Part shown: piece after piece, positions 27,878 through 37,266 of the stretch
How the letters are laid out: each line of letters starts with the position of its first letter
How positions within the stretch are numbered: the first letter of the stretch is position 1
Source: CAVTLG01 sp963735495
GTDB taxonomy: Bacteria; Chloroflexota; Ktedonobacteria; Ktedonobacterales; Ktedonobacteraceae
Reading direction: 5' to 3'
Length of the DNA: 64,000 nucleotides
Assembly (NCBI GenBank): GCA_963735495.1
Contig: CAVTLG010000002.1
Location: 310,001 to 374,000 of the forward strand
The notes under the pieces: generated by a model
Seen by the model: the letters and a program-made list of their open reading frames with translations, nothing else
Told to the model about the DNA's origin: nothing
Database searches by the model: none
Position numbers and translations under genes: made by a program

Positions 27878-27897
27878 GCCAGGTAAACATTCCTGGC
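27878..27897 (+). terminator. Weak hairpin after the PIG-V-like gene
   Basis: GCCAGG and CCTGGC form a 6-bp stem with an 8-base loop. The T-rich stretch CTATATTTT follows. It is a plausible but weak terminator. Confidence 0.35.
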
Positions 27898-27927
27898 CTA
27901 TATTTTGTGCTCTCCCCATTTTTCTTC

Positions 27928-27956
27928 TTGACGTATTGTTAACACTCTTATATAGT
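27928..27956 (+). promoter_or_regulatory. Predicted housekeeping promoter of rny
   Basis: -35 TTGACG (27928-27933) and -10 TATAGT (27951-27956) with a 17-base spacer. Both are five-of-six matches. The transcript would have a leader of about 125 bases before the RNase Y start. Confidence 0.7.
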
Positions 27957-28086
27957 ATGCTTGGCACATAGTACACTTTTGCACATTGCCCACCGGGTGC
28001 AAACATATATAATTCATATGTTGTCATTTGTTGTCATTTTCGAGCCTTTATCAGGCCTGTTCGCCTTACATTGGAGGTAAGTCGAC

Positions 28087-29643
28087 GTGTCAAATACCAT
28101 CGTCGTCGTAGCCCTCATTATCGCAATACCCCTGGGAGCTATTATCGCTCTTTTCGCCGGATATTACATAGGGTCGACGCGCAATAAAGTACGCTTTGAG
28201 GAGAACCTGCGCACACAAAAGGATGCCAGCGAGCAACGTCTCTTGCTCGTCCAGGAACAACAAAACGAAGCATTACGTGATGCCTATGACGAAACTGCTC
28301 GCTTTCGCGCGAGTATAGAGCACGAGAACGCCGAACGCCGCACGGAATTGCAACGTCAGGAACGCCGCATACAACAGAAGGAGGAAAACCTCGAAAGAAA
28401 GATTGATGCCCTGGAACAGCGTGAACGCAAGCTGAATAACAAAGAGCGCGCCTTAGAGCAGGCACACGATGAAATTGAAGCCATCAAGCAGCAGCAGCTC
28501 AGTGAGCTTGAGCACATCGCTCAGCTCACCGAGGAGCAAGCGAAAGATCTGCTGTTAGAGCACATCGAAAGCCAGGTACGCAAAGAGGCCGCACAACGTA
28601 TACGCAGGATCGAAGAGCAAGCGCGAGAAGAGGCCGACGCGCGTGCACGCGAGATCATCACCCTGGCGATTCAGCGCTGCGCATCCGATCAAGTAGCCGA
28701 AGCCGTTGTTTCAGTTGTGCCGCTACCTAACGACGAGATGAAAGGGCGCATCATTGGTCGTGAAGGTCGGAACATCCGCGCACTAGAAGCTGCCACAGGT
28801 GTTGACCTGATCATCGATGATACGCCAGAAGCCGTGATTTTATCAGGCTTCGATCCAGTACGGCGCGAAGTCGCTCGCGTTGCATTGACAAAGTTAATCC
28901 TGGATGGGCGTATTCATCCAGCGCGCATTGAAGATGTCGTCGCCAAAGCACGTCAGGAGGTTGACATCATCGTACGCGAAGCAGGCGAAAATGCTGCACT
29001 AGAAGCGAATGTCCATGGCTTTCAACCCGAATTGCTCAAGATCCTTGGGCGATTACATTTTCGTACAAGTTATGGACAGAATGTGCTGGCCCATTCCGTC
29101 GAAGTATCTATTCTGGCCGCCACAATCGCACACGAACTAGGCGCAGATGTCAACGTCTGCAAAACTGCAGCACTGCTCCATGATATGGGCAAAGCCATTG
29201 ACCAGGAGGTCGAAGGTCCCCACGCGATCATCGGTGGAGAAGTGGCACGCAGATTTGGCAAATCACCCAGGATTATCCATGCCATCGTCGCGCATCATGC
29301 GTCCGAAACTGAACCTCAATCATTGGAATCAGCTATCGTACAGGCAGCAGATGCGATCTCAGCAGCCAGACCCGGAGCCAGGCGCGAAACGATAGACCTC
29401 TACATTAAACGTTTAGAGGCACTGGAACATATCGCGAACTCGTTTACTGGCGTCGAGAAATCCTTCGCCATCCAGGCTGGACGCGAGGTGCGCATTATCG
29501 TCAAGCCAGAGGAGATCGACGAGTACACGGCCTCGCGACTGGCGAGCGATATAGCGCATAAGATCGAGGAGAGCCTCGATTATCCAGGGCAGATCAAGGT
29601 TTGCGTTGTGCGCGAAACGCGAGCTGTTGATTACGCTCGCTAG
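28087..29643 (+). CDS. rny: Ribonuclease Y
   Basis: 518 residues starting at GTG 28087, 9 bases after GGAGG. Order of parts: N-terminal membrane anchor (VVVALIIAIPLGAIIALFAG), long charged coiled coil to about residue 200, KH domain with GRIIGREGRNIRALE, and HD domain with the metal pair in LLHDMGKAID, ending in the typical RNase Y C-terminus. It is the membrane-bound endonuclease that starts mRNA decay in many bacteria lacking RNase E. It has its own promoter and is followed by a long palindrome. Confidence 0.95.
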   Translation: MSNTIVVVALIIAIPLGAIIALFAGYYIGSTRNKVRFEENLRTQKDASEQRLLLVQEQQNEALRDAYDETARFRASIEHENAERRTELQRQERRIQQKEENLERKIDALEQRERKLNNKERALEQAHDEIEAIKQQQLSELEHIAQLTEEQAKDLLLEHIESQVRKEAAQRIRRIEEQAREEADARAREIITLAIQRCASDQVAEAVVSVVPLPNDEMKGRIIGREGRNIRALEAATGVDLIIDDTPEAVILSGFDPVRREVARVALTKLILDGRIHPARIEDVVAKARQEVDIIVREAGENAALEANVHGFQPELLKILGRLHFRTSYGQNVLAHSVEVSILAATIAHELGADVNVCKTAALLHDMGKAIDQEVEGPHAIIGGEVARRFGKSPRIIHAIVAHHASETEPQSLESAIVQAADAISAARPGARRETIDLYIKRLEALEHIANSFTGVEKSFAIQAGREVRIIVKPEEIDEYTASRLASDIAHKIEESLDYPGQIKVCVVRETRAVDYAR

Positions 29644-29650
29644 CTATACA

Positions 29651-29716
29651 AACCAGGTGAACGCAATGCATAATTAGGAAGTCACGAATTCCGTTATGCA
29701 TCGCGTTCATCTGGTT
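29651..29716. repeat. Long palindrome between rny and the PHP gene
   Basis: A 23-base arm (29651-29673, beginning AACCAGGTGAACGC) is inverted at 29694-29716 with only two mismatches, both of which could be G-U pairs in the plus-strand RNA. The loop is 20 bases. There is no T-run, so it may protect or process the rny mRNA end rather than terminate it. Confidence 0.7.
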
Positions 29717-29741
29717 CGTCTCAAGGGGAACATAGCAGAAC

Positions 29742-30626
29742 ATGGCTAATTTTGTTGATCTTCACACGCATTCTACCGCTTCCGATGGTATCTACTCACC
29801 TACCAGACTGTTGCAACTCGCCCACGAGGCAGGCTTACAAGTACTGGCGTTGACCGATCATGATACGACTGAGGGCATCGAGGAAGCAGCGGCAGCAGCG
29901 CAACCACTGAGTATCGATTTCATGCCAGGCGTCGAGTTAAACACTGACGTAGGTAAAGACGAAATCCACGTACTGGGCTACTGTGTTGAATATCAACGTC
30001 CAGAGTTTCAAAGCATTTTACAGGTGCTACGAGATGCAAGGATTCTGCGCGGACAACGCATGGTGGAACGACTCAACGAGGAGGGCGTTCATATCTCATG
30101 GGAGCACGTGCGCGAGATAGCACAGGGAGCAGTAGGTCGTCCACATATCGCTAAAGCGCTGATGGAAGCAGGCTACGTACAGAGTAACGGAGAAGCTTTT
30201 GACAAATATATCGGTACAGGCTGCCCTGCCTACGTGCCGCGCTATAAGCTTACGCCAGAAGATGCTGTTCGTCTGATTGCCAGCGCGAACGGCTTGCCAG
30301 TCATTGCTCACCCCATCGGATTACCAGGTCTGGTAGCACTGCGCAACTGGCTACCTGGATTACGTGCCGCTGGTCTGGTTGGCGTAGAAACGTACTATGG
30401 TTCTTATACGACTGAAGAAGAACAGCAGATTCGCAGCCTGGCCGACGAGTATCAACTCATCGCGACCGGTGGCAGCGACTTCCACGGACCAGGCATCCAT
30501 CCAACGCCATTGGGTGGTCGCTACGTCCCCTACGAGGCTGTTGAGCGCCTGAAAGCTGAAGCAGCCAGACGAAAAGGGAAAACTCCGCCGACGTTTACAT
30601 TGCCCGCACCTGTTGAGGAAAAATAA
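29742..30626 (+). CDS. PHP-domain phosphoesterase (RNase AM / YciV-like)
   Basis: 294 residues. The four PHP metal motifs are visible: DLHTHSTASDG, LTDHDT, the ELNT acid and the later ATGGSDFHGPG. The insert region with AKALMEAGYV and NGLPVIAHP matches the TrpH/YciV group, whose characterised members remove nucleotides from RNA 5' ends or hydrolyse nucleotide 3',5'-bisphosphates. Its position directly after rny is consistent with an RNA-processing role, which is inference. A signal peptidase gene follows. Confidence 0.85.
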   Translation: MANFVDLHTHSTASDGIYSPTRLLQLAHEAGLQVLALTDHDTTEGIEEAAAAAQPLSIDFMPGVELNTDVGKDEIHVLGYCVEYQRPEFQSILQVLRDARILRGQRMVERLNEEGVHISWEHVREIAQGAVGRPHIAKALMEAGYVQSNGEAFDKYIGTGCPAYVPRYKLTPEDAVRLIASANGLPVIAHPIGLPGLVALRNWLPGLRAAGLVGVETYYGSYTTEEEQQIRSLADEYQLIATGGSDFHGPGIHPTPLGGRYVPYEAVERLKAEAARRKGKTPPTFTLPAPVEEK

Positions 30627-30717
30627 CCGCCAGCGGGCGAGCAGAAGCAAACGTGGGATGCCACTCTCTCGTCCCGACTGCACAATCAATCAACATAGCT
30701 ATTGGGAGGAACGGAAC

Positions 30718-31299
30718 GTGAACCAGGAAGTGCATGCTATGCGACGACGCTCATTACTACGCCAAATTTCAGCAGCAATCATGCTGATACTTATACTGCT
30801 CCTGCTTATACAGATACCATTCCAGGATTTTCATATCCTGGGCCATAGCATGGAACCAACGCTCCATGACCAGGAATTCATTATGGTCAATAAAGCTGCA
30901 TACCTCTTTCAACCGCCCGCCCATGGAGACGTGATTGTCTTTCAGAACCCTTTGAACCGACGAGAAAATTTTGTCAAGCGCATTATCGCTATTCCAGGTG
31001 ACATCATCAGCATTATCGGTCAGGCAGTGATTGTCGATGGCGTTATCTTGCACGAAACATACGTCAACAAAGATGATGCAAATAACCCTTATATGCCAAT
31101 TATCAAGCATATTATAGGCCCAAACCAGTATTTCGTGATGGGAGATAATCGAGGTAATAGCTCAGACTCGCGCGCGTGGGGCCTGGTACCCCGCAGCAAC
31201 ATCCTCGGCAAGGCCATTGTTATCTACTGGCCCTCCAACATGAATAACCTGGGCTTCCTTCCCGACGCAAGTAGTGTCTTCGCACAAGTTCATCAGTAA
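30718..31299 (+). CDS. lepB: Signal peptidase I
   Basis: 193 residues from GTG 30718, which has GGAGG 8 bases upstream; a longer frame to 30613 overlaps the preceding gene and adds unrelated residues. A single N-terminal membrane helix (AAIMLILILLLLIQIPF) is followed by the catalytic Ser in LGHSMEPTL and the general-base Lys in NFVKRIIAIPGD. The box E motif is MGDNRGNSSDSRAWG. It cleaves signal peptides on the outer face of the membrane. Other lepB paralogues may exist elsewhere. Confidence 0.92.
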   Translation: MNQEVHAMRRRSLLRQISAAIMLILILLLLIQIPFQDFHILGHSMEPTLHDQEFIMVNKAAYLFQPPAHGDVIVFQNPLNRRENFVKRIIAIPGDIISIIGQAVIVDGVILHETYVNKDDANNPYMPIIKHIIGPNQYFVMGDNRGNSSDSRAWGLVPRSNILGKAIVIYWPSNMNNLGFLPDASSVFAQVHQ

Positions 31300-31519
31300 A
31301 TGCCGTCATGTACAACAGCAGTGGATGAGTGAAGCATTCATGACGCCTCCAGCAACATCTTCTTTATACGCAGAACATCATCGTTATATCTTGACGAAAC
31401 CTCATGCTAAACCACCCATCAAGGAATTCTATTTCGCGTATACAACACAAATATATGCTATACTATTCTGTGAAGAGATCATTTTTGTTACCACCAAGGA
31501 ATCATCAAGGATCAGCACA

Positions 31520-32470
31520 ATGTCTCATAAACCGAGCATGGACCCGCGACTTTTTAGAAGAATCAGCGAGAAAAAGCAGAAGCTTGATGCATATCGCCCC
31601 TTGAATCCAGATACCGTACGACGACTACATGAAGATTTCCGCGTCCGCTTCACCTACAATTCGAATGCTATCGAAGGAAATACCCTGTCGCTGGCCGAGA
31701 CGCGTATGATCATCCAGGATGGTCTGACCGTTGAGGGACATACTATCCGTGAGCTACTCGAAGCGACCAACCACGCCGAAGCCTATGACGCATTGGACAC
31801 GCTGGTCAAGCATGACATCACACTCGAAACAATCTTACAGCTTCATGGTTTGATCATGGACAAACTTTTACAAAAACCGGGAGCATTGCGCACTGAACCG
31901 GTGTACATTACTGGATCGTCATATACACCACCACCAGCACGCGATGTGCCAGGATATATGATGCAGTGGGTCCGTTGGCTGACCAGCACCGAGGCATATC
32001 TTTATGATACAATCACCCGTACAGCCATTGCGCATCACGGTTTCGAGGCCGTCCATCCATTCACAGACGGCAATGGCCGCACCGGACGCCTCTTGATGAA
32101 TCTCATGCTCATCCGTGACGGCTATCCACCGGCTCTCATCTTGCGAGAGTGGCGCGGTCGCTACATCGCAGCCCTGCAAAATGCCCACCAGGGAGACTAT
32201 AACCCACTTATCAATATTGTTGGTGTTGGCGTCGAGTATAGCCTGGATATCTATCTGGAGGCATGCGAATCCAGTACGACGGATCTGATTCCACTCAAGG
32301 CGTTAGCCGAGATCTACGAGATGGACAACAACTATCTTGGGCAGCTCGCACGCATGGGCAAGCTCGACGCTATCAAACGGGGAACGTTCTGGTATGCTAC
32401 CCGCGAAGCTATCGAAACCTATCTCCACGAAGTCCAGGTACAACCACGAGGTCGTCGTAAAATGCAATAA
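31520..32470 (+). CDS. Fic-family AMP-transferase, self-inhibited class
   Basis: 316 residues from ATG 31520 (MSHKPSMDPRLFRRISEKKQ); a frame to 31274 adds residues without homology character and overlaps lepB. The N-terminal inhibitory helix motif is SNAIEGN, fitting S/T-x3-E-G/N of class II Fic proteins. The active-site loop is HPFTDGNGRTGRL, a complete H-x-F-x-D-G-N-G-R-x2-R pattern. The C-terminal part resembles a winged helix. It should transfer AMP or a similar group to a protein target when inhibition is released. No Fic antitoxin gene is adjacent. Confidence 0.88.
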   Translation: MSHKPSMDPRLFRRISEKKQKLDAYRPLNPDTVRRLHEDFRVRFTYNSNAIEGNTLSLAETRMIIQDGLTVEGHTIRELLEATNHAEAYDALDTLVKHDITLETILQLHGLIMDKLLQKPGALRTEPVYITGSSYTPPPARDVPGYMMQWVRWLTSTEAYLYDTITRTAIAHHGFEAVHPFTDGNGRTGRLLMNLMLIRDGYPPALILREWRGRYIAALQNAHQGDYNPLINIVGVGVEYSLDIYLEACESSTTDLIPLKALAEIYEMDNNYLGQLARMGKLDAIKRGTFWYATREAIETYLHEVQVQPRGRRKMQ

Positions 32471-32506
32471 GTAGCAATAAACACTGATCAAAGGGAGAGG
32501 AACACC

Positions 32507-33358
32507 ATGATCCGCATCCATGCAATTCAAACAGGAACCGTTGGCGTCAAAACCGCCCAGATCGAAGGTCGGGGCCAGGGATATCAACGCCTCCTCAACG
32601 TTCTTACCGATAAAGAATGGGTCGAGCCACTTCCCATCTACGCCTGGGTCATCGAGCACCCTGAAGGCATCGTCGTCGTCGATACAGGCGAAACAGCCCG
32701 CACCGCCGAGAAAAGCTACTTTCCTCGTTGGCATCCCTTCTATCGACTCTCAACACGCTTCTACGTCTGTCCAGATGATGAAATAGGTCCGCAACTTCGT
32801 CGCCTCGGCATCGCGCCCCGCGACGTCCATTGGGTCGTTCTCACCCACATGCATACCGATCACGCAGGCGGCCTTGCCCATTTCCCCGCCTCAGAAATCC
32901 TCATCACCCGTGGCGAATATCTGGCCGCCAAAGGCATCGCAGGCCGCATCAACGGCTGCCTACCTGACCGCTGGCCCAGATGGCTTCAGCCACGCCTCAT
33001 TGATTTCGCCCAGCAGTCCGTAGGTCCATTCACTGCCAGTCTCCCTCTTACTCGCAGCGAAGACATTATCCTGATCTCAACACCCGGCCACACCCCTCAT
33101 CATATGTCCGTCCTCGTCCGAGATGGTGACCTCTCCTATATCCTCGCCGGTGACACCTCCTACACCGAGCCACTTATGCTCAAGCAAGTAGCAGACGGCG
33201 TCTCACCCAACCCGGCCATCGCCCGACAAACGCTGAGCCAGCTTCTATCCTATGCCCAGAGCACCCCAACCGTCTACCTGCCCAGCCACGACCCCAACTC
33301 AGCCAAACGTCTGGTGGCCCGCACAACTGTCGCTCTCCCCGCATCTGCTACGAGTTGA
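32507..33358 (+). CDS. Metallo-beta-lactamase-fold hydrolase, lactonase-like
   Basis: 283 residues. The metal motif is THMHTDHAGGL (H-x-H-x-D-H), followed by the His in STPGHTPHHMSV and the Asp in ILAGDTSYTEP. The N-terminus (MIRIHAIQTGTVGVK) and overall plan resemble the N-acyl-homoserine-lactonase group, but substrates in this fold vary widely. GGAGAGG precedes the ATG. It lies 36 bases after the Fic gene on the same strand and may be co-transcribed. Confidence 0.82.
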   Translation: MIRIHAIQTGTVGVKTAQIEGRGQGYQRLLNVLTDKEWVEPLPIYAWVIEHPEGIVVVDTGETARTAEKSYFPRWHPFYRLSTRFYVCPDDEIGPQLRRLGIAPRDVHWVVLTHMHTDHAGGLAHFPASEILITRGEYLAAKGIAGRINGCLPDRWPRWLQPRLIDFAQQSVGPFTASLPLTRSEDIILISTPGHTPHHMSVLVRDGDLSYILAGDTSYTEPLMLKQVADGVSPNPAIARQTLSQLLSYAQSTPTVYLPSHDPNSAKRLVARTTVALPASATS

Positions 33359-33577
33359 GCACAATACGCTTCACATATACAGGGAGAGCCAGGCTTCAAA
33401 TGACCTACCACAGGACATTCAGGCTACTTACAACGCACGATACTTAAATCAAGAGAAAACGAGGTATACTGAATATGGATTGTCTATTGAATAGCCTTGA
33501 GCAGATCAATAGATGTTGCTCCGCGTGGATACGTAGTGGTGGTTTTAACGGGTGCCTGAGGAGGAGCCGCAGTACCA

Positions 33578-35755
33578 ATGCTCAAATTTGTAACACATAT
33601 TCAGATCTCGCGTCGTCTTTTACTGGCTTTTCTGCTGGCCGCAGTTATTCCCGGCATCGTCATCTCGATACTTGGCCTCACCTTCACAAAAGAGCAGAAT
33701 ACGCGCAGTCGAGCGATGCAGATAGATATTCAGGCATTTAAGACATGTACGCTCGCAGCCACCTATCTTCCCACGCTCAATAAGTTACTCAGTGACGCCT
33801 ACCAGGAACAGTATGGATCACCTGATCCCACACTATCCAGGCAGGCGCAGGCAAAGCAACTCCAGACTACCCTTACCCAGTTACAGCATGTCGCTGCACT
33901 TTTCAAGGCCACAGCCAGTACCTATCAACAGAACTACCAGCTTAACACCTCTCGGCGTATGAGAAGTGTCCGCGAAATTTTATTCAACAATGCCGCTGAC
34001 ACCTATCTGGCAAATCAACAACAGGCCACGCTTAACCAGATATTTCATACACAGTGGCCCGCTTATATAACCGCCCAGGAACAAGCCATAGCTGCACTTA
34101 AGGCAAAGGCACCACGTCTATATGTTAAGCAATTACGCATACAAGCTCAGAGTAAAAGCACGCTGCTGGAAAACGCCTGGAATCAGGTTACGCAAATGAC
34201 GGAGGAGATGAGCGATCATACTGCACAGATCTGTCAAGCCAGGACGAATCCCTTTCTAGTAGCGACGCTGATCGCCTTCTTGAGCACAATTATCGTCGTC
34301 ACAGCGATTGGCTACGTCGTGCATCTTACCATCACGCGTCCGTTACATCAACTGACAATGCTGACCAGGCGCATCGCGCGAGGAGATACAAACGCGCGCG
34401 CGACGATCAGCGGTAAAGATGAGATCTACCTCGTCGCACAGTCCATGAACAATATGTTGGATAATATTGTTCACCTTATTCAGGAAACACAGTGGCAACG
34501 CGACACCCTGCAAGCACAGGTGGAAAAACTGGTGAGCGAGGTCAGCGGCGTTGGCGAAGGAGATCTACGCGTACAGGCGGAAGTGACCTCCAATACACTA
34601 GGAGTGCTGGCCGATTCCTTCAATTATATGGTGGAAGAGCTGGGAAGCCTGGTCGTACGCGTGAAAAAAGTCTCTCACGAGGTCGATAATTCCACTGTTG
34701 CTATCCTGGATCGCATGACACAATTGGTAGAAACTGGTAATCGACAACTTCAGCAGATTAGCGAAGCAGATACCGAAGTGGGGCGTCTGACAATTTCCAG
34801 TCGCCAGGTCGCAGAACGCTCACAGATTCTCTATAGCGTAGCACGCACAGCACGGCAGAATGCTCAACTGGGGCGCGAGTCAGTCTTACATGCAGTTGAG
34901 GGTATGGGACATATTAACGAAAATGTACAGACAACAGCCAGCAAAGTACAAACATTGGAAGAACGCTCCCGTGAGATCGATGAGATCGTAGAGGCAATTT
35001 CGGGCATTGCCTATCAAACAAATCGCCTGGCACTGGATGCGGCCATTCAAGCGGCAATGGCTGGCGAGAATGGCAAGGGATTTGGTGCAGTCGCCGCCGA
35101 TATCCGCCGCCTGGCTGAACGCTCCAAAGATCAAGCCAACATGATCACAGCTATCGTACGTAACGTGCGTGAAGAGATCAATGCAGTAGCAATCTCTATG
35201 TTGGATACTGAACGCGAGACAGCCACAGGTACACGGCTCACACAAGACGCCGGAACTGCCCTGGAATCCATCTTTGCAGCGGTAGAACATCAGGCGCGCG
35301 AGATTGAAAACATCAACCAGGTTGCCATGCAACAATTACAGTCCTCAACTGCCGTCGCCCATATTATGAAAGGCATATCAGAGTTGATCCGTTTTGGGAG
35401 CAACAGTACGCGCAATGCATCCCAATACATGGAACACCTGGTCAGACTGGTTGAACAACTGCGTGCATCTGTAGAAGCCTTCAAATTGCGCGAGAATCAG
35501 TACTACGCGATCCCTAACACGGGAGCGCTACCTCCGCTGGATGACGAACCAGAGAAACCATTGACCGTAAGTGGCGTCTTCCGCAAAGTTAACGCGAACG
35601 CTCAACCCACGCACATCTCCGGGATGGGAATCCCAGTCGATACACGCACACCGGCTCCCGAAACAGTTAATCATGCTGGTCAATTCGACACCATACCCTC
35701 TACTCAACAGCCAGCGTGTCAGAACAGCCAACACCTGGAGCACAATGGAGAGTAA
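33578..35755 (+). CDS. Methyl-accepting chemotaxis protein / transmembrane chemoreceptor
   Basis: 725 residues. A membrane helix near residues 10-35 (LLLAFLLAAVIPGIVISILG) precedes an extracytoplasmic helical sensing region of about 180 residues. A second helix (FLVATLIAFLSTIIVVTAIG) leads into HAMP, possibly two in series. The signalling tip is AISGIAYQTNRLALDAAIQA followed by GFGAVAADIRRLAERS. The C-terminus is a polar tail without a CheR/CheB docking pentapeptide. No che genes are nearby. It converges on the methyltransferase gene, leaving 2 bases between the stops. Confidence 0.9.
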   Translation: MLKFVTHIQISRRLLLAFLLAAVIPGIVISILGLTFTKEQNTRSRAMQIDIQAFKTCTLAATYLPTLNKLLSDAYQEQYGSPDPTLSRQAQAKQLQTTLTQLQHVAALFKATASTYQQNYQLNTSRRMRSVREILFNNAADTYLANQQQATLNQIFHTQWPAYITAQEQAIAALKAKAPRLYVKQLRIQAQSKSTLLENAWNQVTQMTEEMSDHTAQICQARTNPFLVATLIAFLSTIIVVTAIGYVVHLTITRPLHQLTMLTRRIARGDTNARATISGKDEIYLVAQSMNNMLDNIVHLIQETQWQRDTLQAQVEKLVSEVSGVGEGDLRVQAEVTSNTLGVLADSFNYMVEELGSLVVRVKKVSHEVDNSTVAILDRMTQLVETGNRQLQQISEADTEVGRLTISSRQVAERSQILYSVARTARQNAQLGRESVLHAVEGMGHINENVQTTASKVQTLEERSREIDEIVEAISGIAYQTNRLALDAAIQAAMAGENGKGFGAVAADIRRLAERSKDQANMITAIVRNVREEINAVAISMLDTERETATGTRLTQDAGTALESIFAAVEHQAREIENINQVAMQQLQSSTAVAHIMKGISELIRFGSNSTRNASQYMEHLVRLVEQLRASVEAFKLRENQYYAIPNTGALPPLDDEPEKPLTVSGVFRKVNANAQPTHISGMGIPVDTRTPAPETVNHAGQFDTIPSTQQPACQNSQHLEHNGE

Positions 35756-35757
35756 CG

Positions 35758-36600
35758 CTACAGGCGTACCTTAGCTTGCCTCACAGCTTCATAGAGGATA
35801 ATACCGGTCGCCATGGCTACATTTAGTGATTCAACCTCATTCGCTAAGGGGATACTCACGGACAGCGTAGCCAATGCCCGCGCTTCACGAGAAGGTCCAT
35901 GTGCCTCATTGCCAACAACGAGCATGCAAGGCAGCGTGAAATCCTGCTCATAGTACATCTGCGCACTACCGGCTTCTGCCAGCAACACGCGTGGAACGCC
36001 CGAACAATGCCTGCTCACGCGATCAGCAATAGCAGTCCAGGACACAACGGTTTCTACCGGCAACGCAATATGCGCACCAGCCGCCGCACGTACAACTTTG
36101 GGGCTAAAATAATCGACGCAGTCAGGAGTCAGCAGGACCATCTCAACATCAGCAGCCAGCGCCGTACGCAGGATCGTCCCCATATTACCAGGATCGGCAA
36201 TAGCATCCAGGAGCAATAGCACAGGACGTTGCCGCAACGCGCGCCGTCGTTGTATGCTGGCAGGCTTGAAGATATCGAGCGGCAGCACACAAACCACCCC
36301 TTGTGATGTTTGTGCGTCGCTAATAGCTGCGCTGACGTGCTCACTCACCTCTACCAGGCGATCAGCGGGCAAAATAGCGGAGTTTCGTAGACGGTCGAGC
36401 AGCGCAGTACCTGACGGAGTACGCGACAACAGGGCAGGCTGATAATATACTTCATAAGGCAGCAGATCCGCTTCCAGCAAAGCTGCCAGCAGGTGAGGAC
36501 CCTCCATGAAAAAGAGACCGCTCTTTTTGCGACCCCGCGTTGTGTGCAAGGTCTGCAATTTACTGATACGTGGATTCGCTGTGCTCGTGATAAGTGTCAT
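35758..36600 (-). CDS. SpoU/TrmH-family RNA 2'-O-ribose methyltransferase
   Basis: About 280 residues from ATG 36600 (MTLITSTANPRISKLQTLHT); GGTGA is just upstream, and in-frame GTG/TTG codons at 36609/36612 are alternatives. The knotted SPOUT core is seen in LLDAIADPGNMGTILRTA (motif 1), VGNEAHGPS (motif 2) and SIPLANEVESLNVAMA (motif 3). An N-terminal substrate-binding domain precedes it. It methylates rRNA or tRNA with S-adenosylmethionine; the exact nucleotide is not predictable. It follows rplT on the same strand, past a hairpin. Confidence 0.88.
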   Translation of the reverse strand: MTLITSTANPRISKLQTLHTTRGRKKSGLFFMEGPHLLAALLEADLLPYEVYYQPALLSRTPSGTALLDRLRNSAILPADRLVEVSEHVSAAISDAQTSQGVVCVLPLDIFKPASIQRRRALRQRPVLLLLDAIADPGNMGTILRTALAADVEMVLLTPDCVDYFSPKVVRAAAGAHIALPVETVVSWTAIADRVSRHCSGVPRVLLAEAGSAQMYYEQDFTLPCMLVVGNEAHGPSREARALATLSVSIPLANEVESLNVAMATGIILYEAVRQAKVRL

Positions 36601-36620
36601 GTATTTCACCAAACAGAGAG

Positions 36621-36650
36621 ACCCGCTGCACCATTGGTGATACAGCGGGT
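36621..36650 (-). terminator. Hairpin after rplT
   Basis: ACCCGCTG (36621-36628) and CAGCGGGT (36643-36650) form a GC-rich 8-bp stem with further pairing possible in the loop. It is about 20 bases past the rplT stop and just before the methyltransferase start, so it may terminate or attenuate. On the minus strand the following bases are only mildly T-rich. Confidence 0.55.
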
Positions 36651-36669
36651 CCTACAAAGCCTGTTATTG

Positions 36670-37029
36670 TTACGCCTTTGCGGCCTCCAGAGCCGTTTTG
36701 ACGAGCGCGCCAAAAGCTGCCTGGTCGTTTACTGCCATCTCCGCGAGAATCTTACGATCTACTTCGATATTGGCAACGTGCAGAGCATGCATTAAATTAC
36801 TATAAGAAACGCCATACATGCGAGCTGCGGCATTGATACGCGTAATCCAGAGACTGCGCATATCACGCTTGCGATTACGACGGTCGCGGTACATATACGC
36901 CATTGAGCGCATGACCGACTCACGAGCGGGACGAATCAAATTGCGCCGCGTACCACGATGGCCTTCTGCCATCTGCAATAACTTTTTATGCTTCTTGTGA
37001 GCGGGAACTCCGCGTTTTACCCTTGGCAT
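36670..37029 (-). CDS. rplT: 50S ribosomal protein L20
   Basis: 119 residues of standard L20: MPRVKRGVPAHKKHKKLLQM, basic N-terminal arm, then the family helix region MRSLWITRINAAARMYGVSY. L20 binds 23S rRNA early in assembly and represses its own operon in some bacteria. It lies 33 bases after rpmI. infC is not part of this cluster. Confidence 0.97.
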   Translation of the reverse strand: MPRVKRGVPAHKKHKKLLQMAEGHRGTRRNLIRPARESVMRSMAYMYRDRRNRKRDMRSLWITRINAAARMYGVSYSNLMHALHVANIEVDRKILAEMAVNDQAAFGALVKTALEAAKA

Positions 37030-37062
37030 ACTACTTCTTTATCCTCCATTAATCTCATGACA

Positions 37063-37266
37063 CTAAAAAGCGTAGGGCAGTAGACGTTTCAAACGGCGCC
37101 TATCGGCTGTTGCCAATGGAAAATTCTTGTCCATCGAACGGACTGCCTCAGGAGATTTATGGCGGCGCAAGTGGTTAATGGCAACTTTACGACGCAAAAA
37201 TTTGCCAGATGCGGTCACTTTGACGCGCTTGGCCATGGCCTTGTGTGTTTTCAGTTTCTGCTTCAT
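37063..37266 (-). CDS. rpmI: 50S ribosomal protein L35
   Basis: 67 residues: MKQKLKTHKAMAKRVKVTAS, then LRRKVAINHLRRHKSPEAVR, typical L35. It is the first gene of the rpmI-rplT pair. Upstream there are about 200 bases of leader and a promoter instead of the usual infC gene. Confidence 0.96.
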   Translation of the reverse strand: MKQKLKTHKAMAKRVKVTASGKFLRRKVAINHLRRHKSPEAVRSMDKNFPLATADRRRLKRLLPYAF

